Assembly: GCA_021779415.1 (NCBI GenBank)
Contig: JAJYAS010000158.1
Location: 1 to 7,415 of the forward strand
DNA: 7,415 bases
Source of the DNA: Bacillota bacterium
GTDB lineage: Bacteria > Bacillota_B > Desulfitobacteriia > Desulfitobacteriales > Desulfitobacteriaceae
Reading direction: 5' to 3'
Shown: positions 5,952-7,415 of the stretch, in pieces
Numbering within the stretch: position 1 is the first letter of the stretch
How the letters are laid out: each line of letters opens with the position of its first letter
Made by a program: the position numbers and the translations under genes
Notes under the pieces: model-generated
What the model saw: the letters and a program-made list of their open reading frames with translations, nothing else
Databases searched by the model: none
Told to the model about the DNA's origin: nothing

Positions 5952-7415
5952 TTGAAAGTCAAACGAGCAGCAAAAGCTGGGTTTTGTTTTGGCGTGAAGC
6001 GCGCTCTAGATATGGCGGAACGAACAGTGGAAACGTCATCTGCGGTTTCCCTTGGACCACTCATTCACAATCAACAGGTTGTAAAACGATTAGAAGAACG
6101 TGGGATTCAAGTCGTAAATGCTTTGGAAGAGGCAAAAGCTGAACAAACCTTAATTATCAGATCCCATGGCGTAGCCCCCAATGTCTATCAGGAGGCTGAA
6201 AGTAAAGGAATTCAGGTCGTGGATGCCACCTGTCCTTTCGTTCAGAAAGCTCAACGGTTGGCTGCCGAATCGGCTCAGATGGGACAACAAGTGATCGTCA
6301 TGGGGGACAAACTTCACCCAGAAGTACAGGGAATTTTGGGGTGGGCGGGAGAACAGGCCATCCCCATCCAGACGGTTGAGGAAGCTAAAGAACTTCCTTT
6401 TTACCCTCATTTAGCCGTTTTGGCGCAGACCACTCAACTGACGGAAAACTTTGAAGGAATTGTCGACGAGCTGAAACGCCATACGGAAGAACTGACCGTG
6501 CATAACACGATCTGTAACGCCACCGCTGAACGACAAATGGTGGCCCGTGAATTGGCAGAAGTGGTGGACGTGATGGTGGTCGTGGGGGGGCGCAATAGTG
6601 CCAATACCCGAAAACTAGCCAGTATTTGTGCGGAACGCACGAAAACATATCTAATTGAAACGGCGGAGGAATTAGAAAACGTCTGGTTTACGGAAGCTAA
6701 GAAGGCAGGTTTGACCGCAGGGGCTTCAACACCGGATTGGATAATTGAGGAGGTTTATAAGAAGATGACGGAGATTAATGAAAATGAGATGGATATGGCC
6801 AGTTGGGCAGAAAATTTTCATGAGCTTCATCCTGGTTCAAGGGTTTCAGGCAAGGTTGTTAAGATAACAAATGATGAGATTTTTGTCGATATCGGTTGGA
6901 AATCCGAGGGTGTCATACCGCTTAAAGAGCTTGCTGTAGGTCGGCAGACACGTCCGGAAGATGTCGTGTCTATCGGGGAAGAAATTACGGCAGTGGTCAT
7001 ACGTGTGGAAAATGAAGAAGGGCATACGGTCCTTTCAAAACGGCAAGCAGATGAAGAAAGAGCCAAGGAACGCCTTGAAACCTTAGCCGAGAGTAAGGAA
7101 GAGATTCAGGCTAAGGTGGTTGAAGTTGTCAAGGGTGGCTTAGTGGTTGATGTCGGAATGCGTGGTTTTGTTCCTGCCTCTCAAATCCAACCAGGTTATG
7201 TTGAAGACCTGAATCAGTTTTTAGGGCAAACTCTTCGCTTGCGGATGGTTGAATTTGATCCCTCTAAGCGCAAAGTCGTGCTTTCTCAGAAAGTTATTTT
7301 GGAAGAAGAGCGCGCAATCCAACGTACCCATTTACTAGAGACTCTCAAAGAGGGGGATGTGGTGACTGGGATCGTTCGACGGATGGTCGATTTTGGCGTT
7401 TTTGTTGACATCGGT
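5952..7415 (+). CDS. ispH: IspH (HMBPP reductase) fused to ribosomal protein S1 domains, 3'-truncated by the window edge
   Basis: One uninterrupted frame of 488 visible codons with no stop. Residues 1-271 are 4-hydroxy-3-methylbut-2-enyl diphosphate reductase, the last enzyme of the MEP isoprenoid pathway, which makes IPP and DMAPP. The three 4Fe-4S cysteines are present (Cys12 in GFCFGV, Cys94 in DATCPF, Cys188 in TICNAT), with His39, His72 (SHGV), His122 and Glu124 (HPEV), Thr160-Thr161, Ser216 and Asn218 (GGRNSANTRKL), and Ser259 (GASTPDW). After an acidic linker (about 272-292) come S1 RNA-binding repeats: one at about 293-362, a second at about 386-446, and a third starting at about 466 that is cut by the window edge. 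The fusion is known in Clostridia and is often annotated as bifunctional IspH/30S ribosomal protein S1. A TTG start with AGGGAGGT supports the N-terminus. The full S1 repeat number is not visible. Confidence 0.95.
   Translation, partial: MKVKRAAKAGFCFGVKRALDMAERTVETSSAVSLGPLIHNQQVVKRLEERGIQVVNALEEAKAEQTLIIRSHGVAPNVYQEAESKGIQVVDATCPFVQKAQRLAAESAQMGQQVIVMGDKLHPEVQGILGWAGEQAIPIQTVEEAKELPFYPHLAVLAQTTQLTENFEGIVDELKRHTEELTVHNTICNATAERQMVARELAEVVDVMVVVGGRNSANTRKLASICAERTKTYLIETAEELENVWFTEAKKAGLTAGASTPDWIIEEVYKKMTEINENEMDMASWAENFHELHPGSRVSGKVVKITNDEIFVDIGWKSEGVIPLKELAVGRQTRPEDVVSIGEEITAVVIRVENEEGHTVLSKRQADEERAKERLETLAESKEEIQAKVVEVVKGGLVVDVGMRGFVPASQIQPGYVEDLNQFLGQTLRLRMVEFDPSKRKVVLSQKVILEEERAIQRTHLLETLKEGDVVTGIVRRMVDFGVFVDIG
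6747..6767 (+). promoter_or_regulatory. Possible internal ribosome binding site and ATG at the IspH/S1 junction
   Basis: GAGGAGGT (6747-6754) precedes an in-frame ATG at 6765-6767 (residue 272), exactly between the IspH domain and the S1 domains. The spacer from the end of AGGAGG is 11 bases, slightly long. Initiation here would give a free S1 protein without IspH. The bases also encode the conserved Glu-Glu-Val near the IspH C-terminus, so coincidence is possible. Confidence 0.35.

Noticed and set aside
6150..6648. Minus-strand open frames overlapping ispH
   Set aside because: They lie entirely within a clear IspH coding frame with intact catalytic residues and show no recognisable domain of their own.

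Overview
The window looks like a chromosomal segment from a Gram-positive, Clostridia-type bacterium (Bacillota), most like the Desulfitobacterium/Desulfosporosinus/Peptococcaceae group. That placement is an inference. It rests on the cmk-plsC-ispH/S1 gene order, a single reading frame joining IspH to ribosomal protein S1 (a fusion known from this group), strong AGGAGG-type ribosome binding sites, TTG start codons, and a base composition that looks to be in the mid-40s percent GC. All genes lie on the + strand.

Layout. Positions 1-634 hold the 3' part of cmk (cytidylate kinase), cut by the window edge. Positions 646-1242 hold plsC (1-acylglycerol-3-phosphate acyltransferase). Positions 1284-2984 and 2981-3742 hold a translationally coupled two-component pair: a LytS/BtsS-type sensor kinase with a multi-pass membrane receptor domain, and a LytTR-type response regulator. 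A 195-base gap (3743-3937) follows, with a candidate promoter and strong, mutually exclusive inverted repeats. Positions 3938-5749 hold a CstA/BtsT-family transporter starting at TTG. A strong intrinsic terminator lies at 5801-5837, followed by an AT-rich palindrome. From 5952 to the window end runs an IspH-S1 fusion, also starting at TTG and cut by the edge.

How it fits together. The outer genes form a conserved housekeeping block: nucleotide monophosphate kinase, phospholipid acyltransferase, isoprenoid synthesis and S1. A self-contained sensing and transport module sits inside it. LytS/LytTR pairs beside CstA-family transporters parallel the E. coli BtsS/BtsR-BtsT pyruvate system. All four residues reported to form the BtsS pyruvate pocket have counterparts here, so the most likely reading is a kinase and regulator that sense external pyruvate (or a similar small carboxylate) and switch on the adjacent transporter through the 3743-3937 control region.

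The points most worth checking are the competing stem structures before cstA, the internal ribosome binding site and ATG at the IspH/S1 junction, and the placement of the pyruvate module between plsC and ispH. I saw no mobile element, CRISPR array, tRNA or rRNA.
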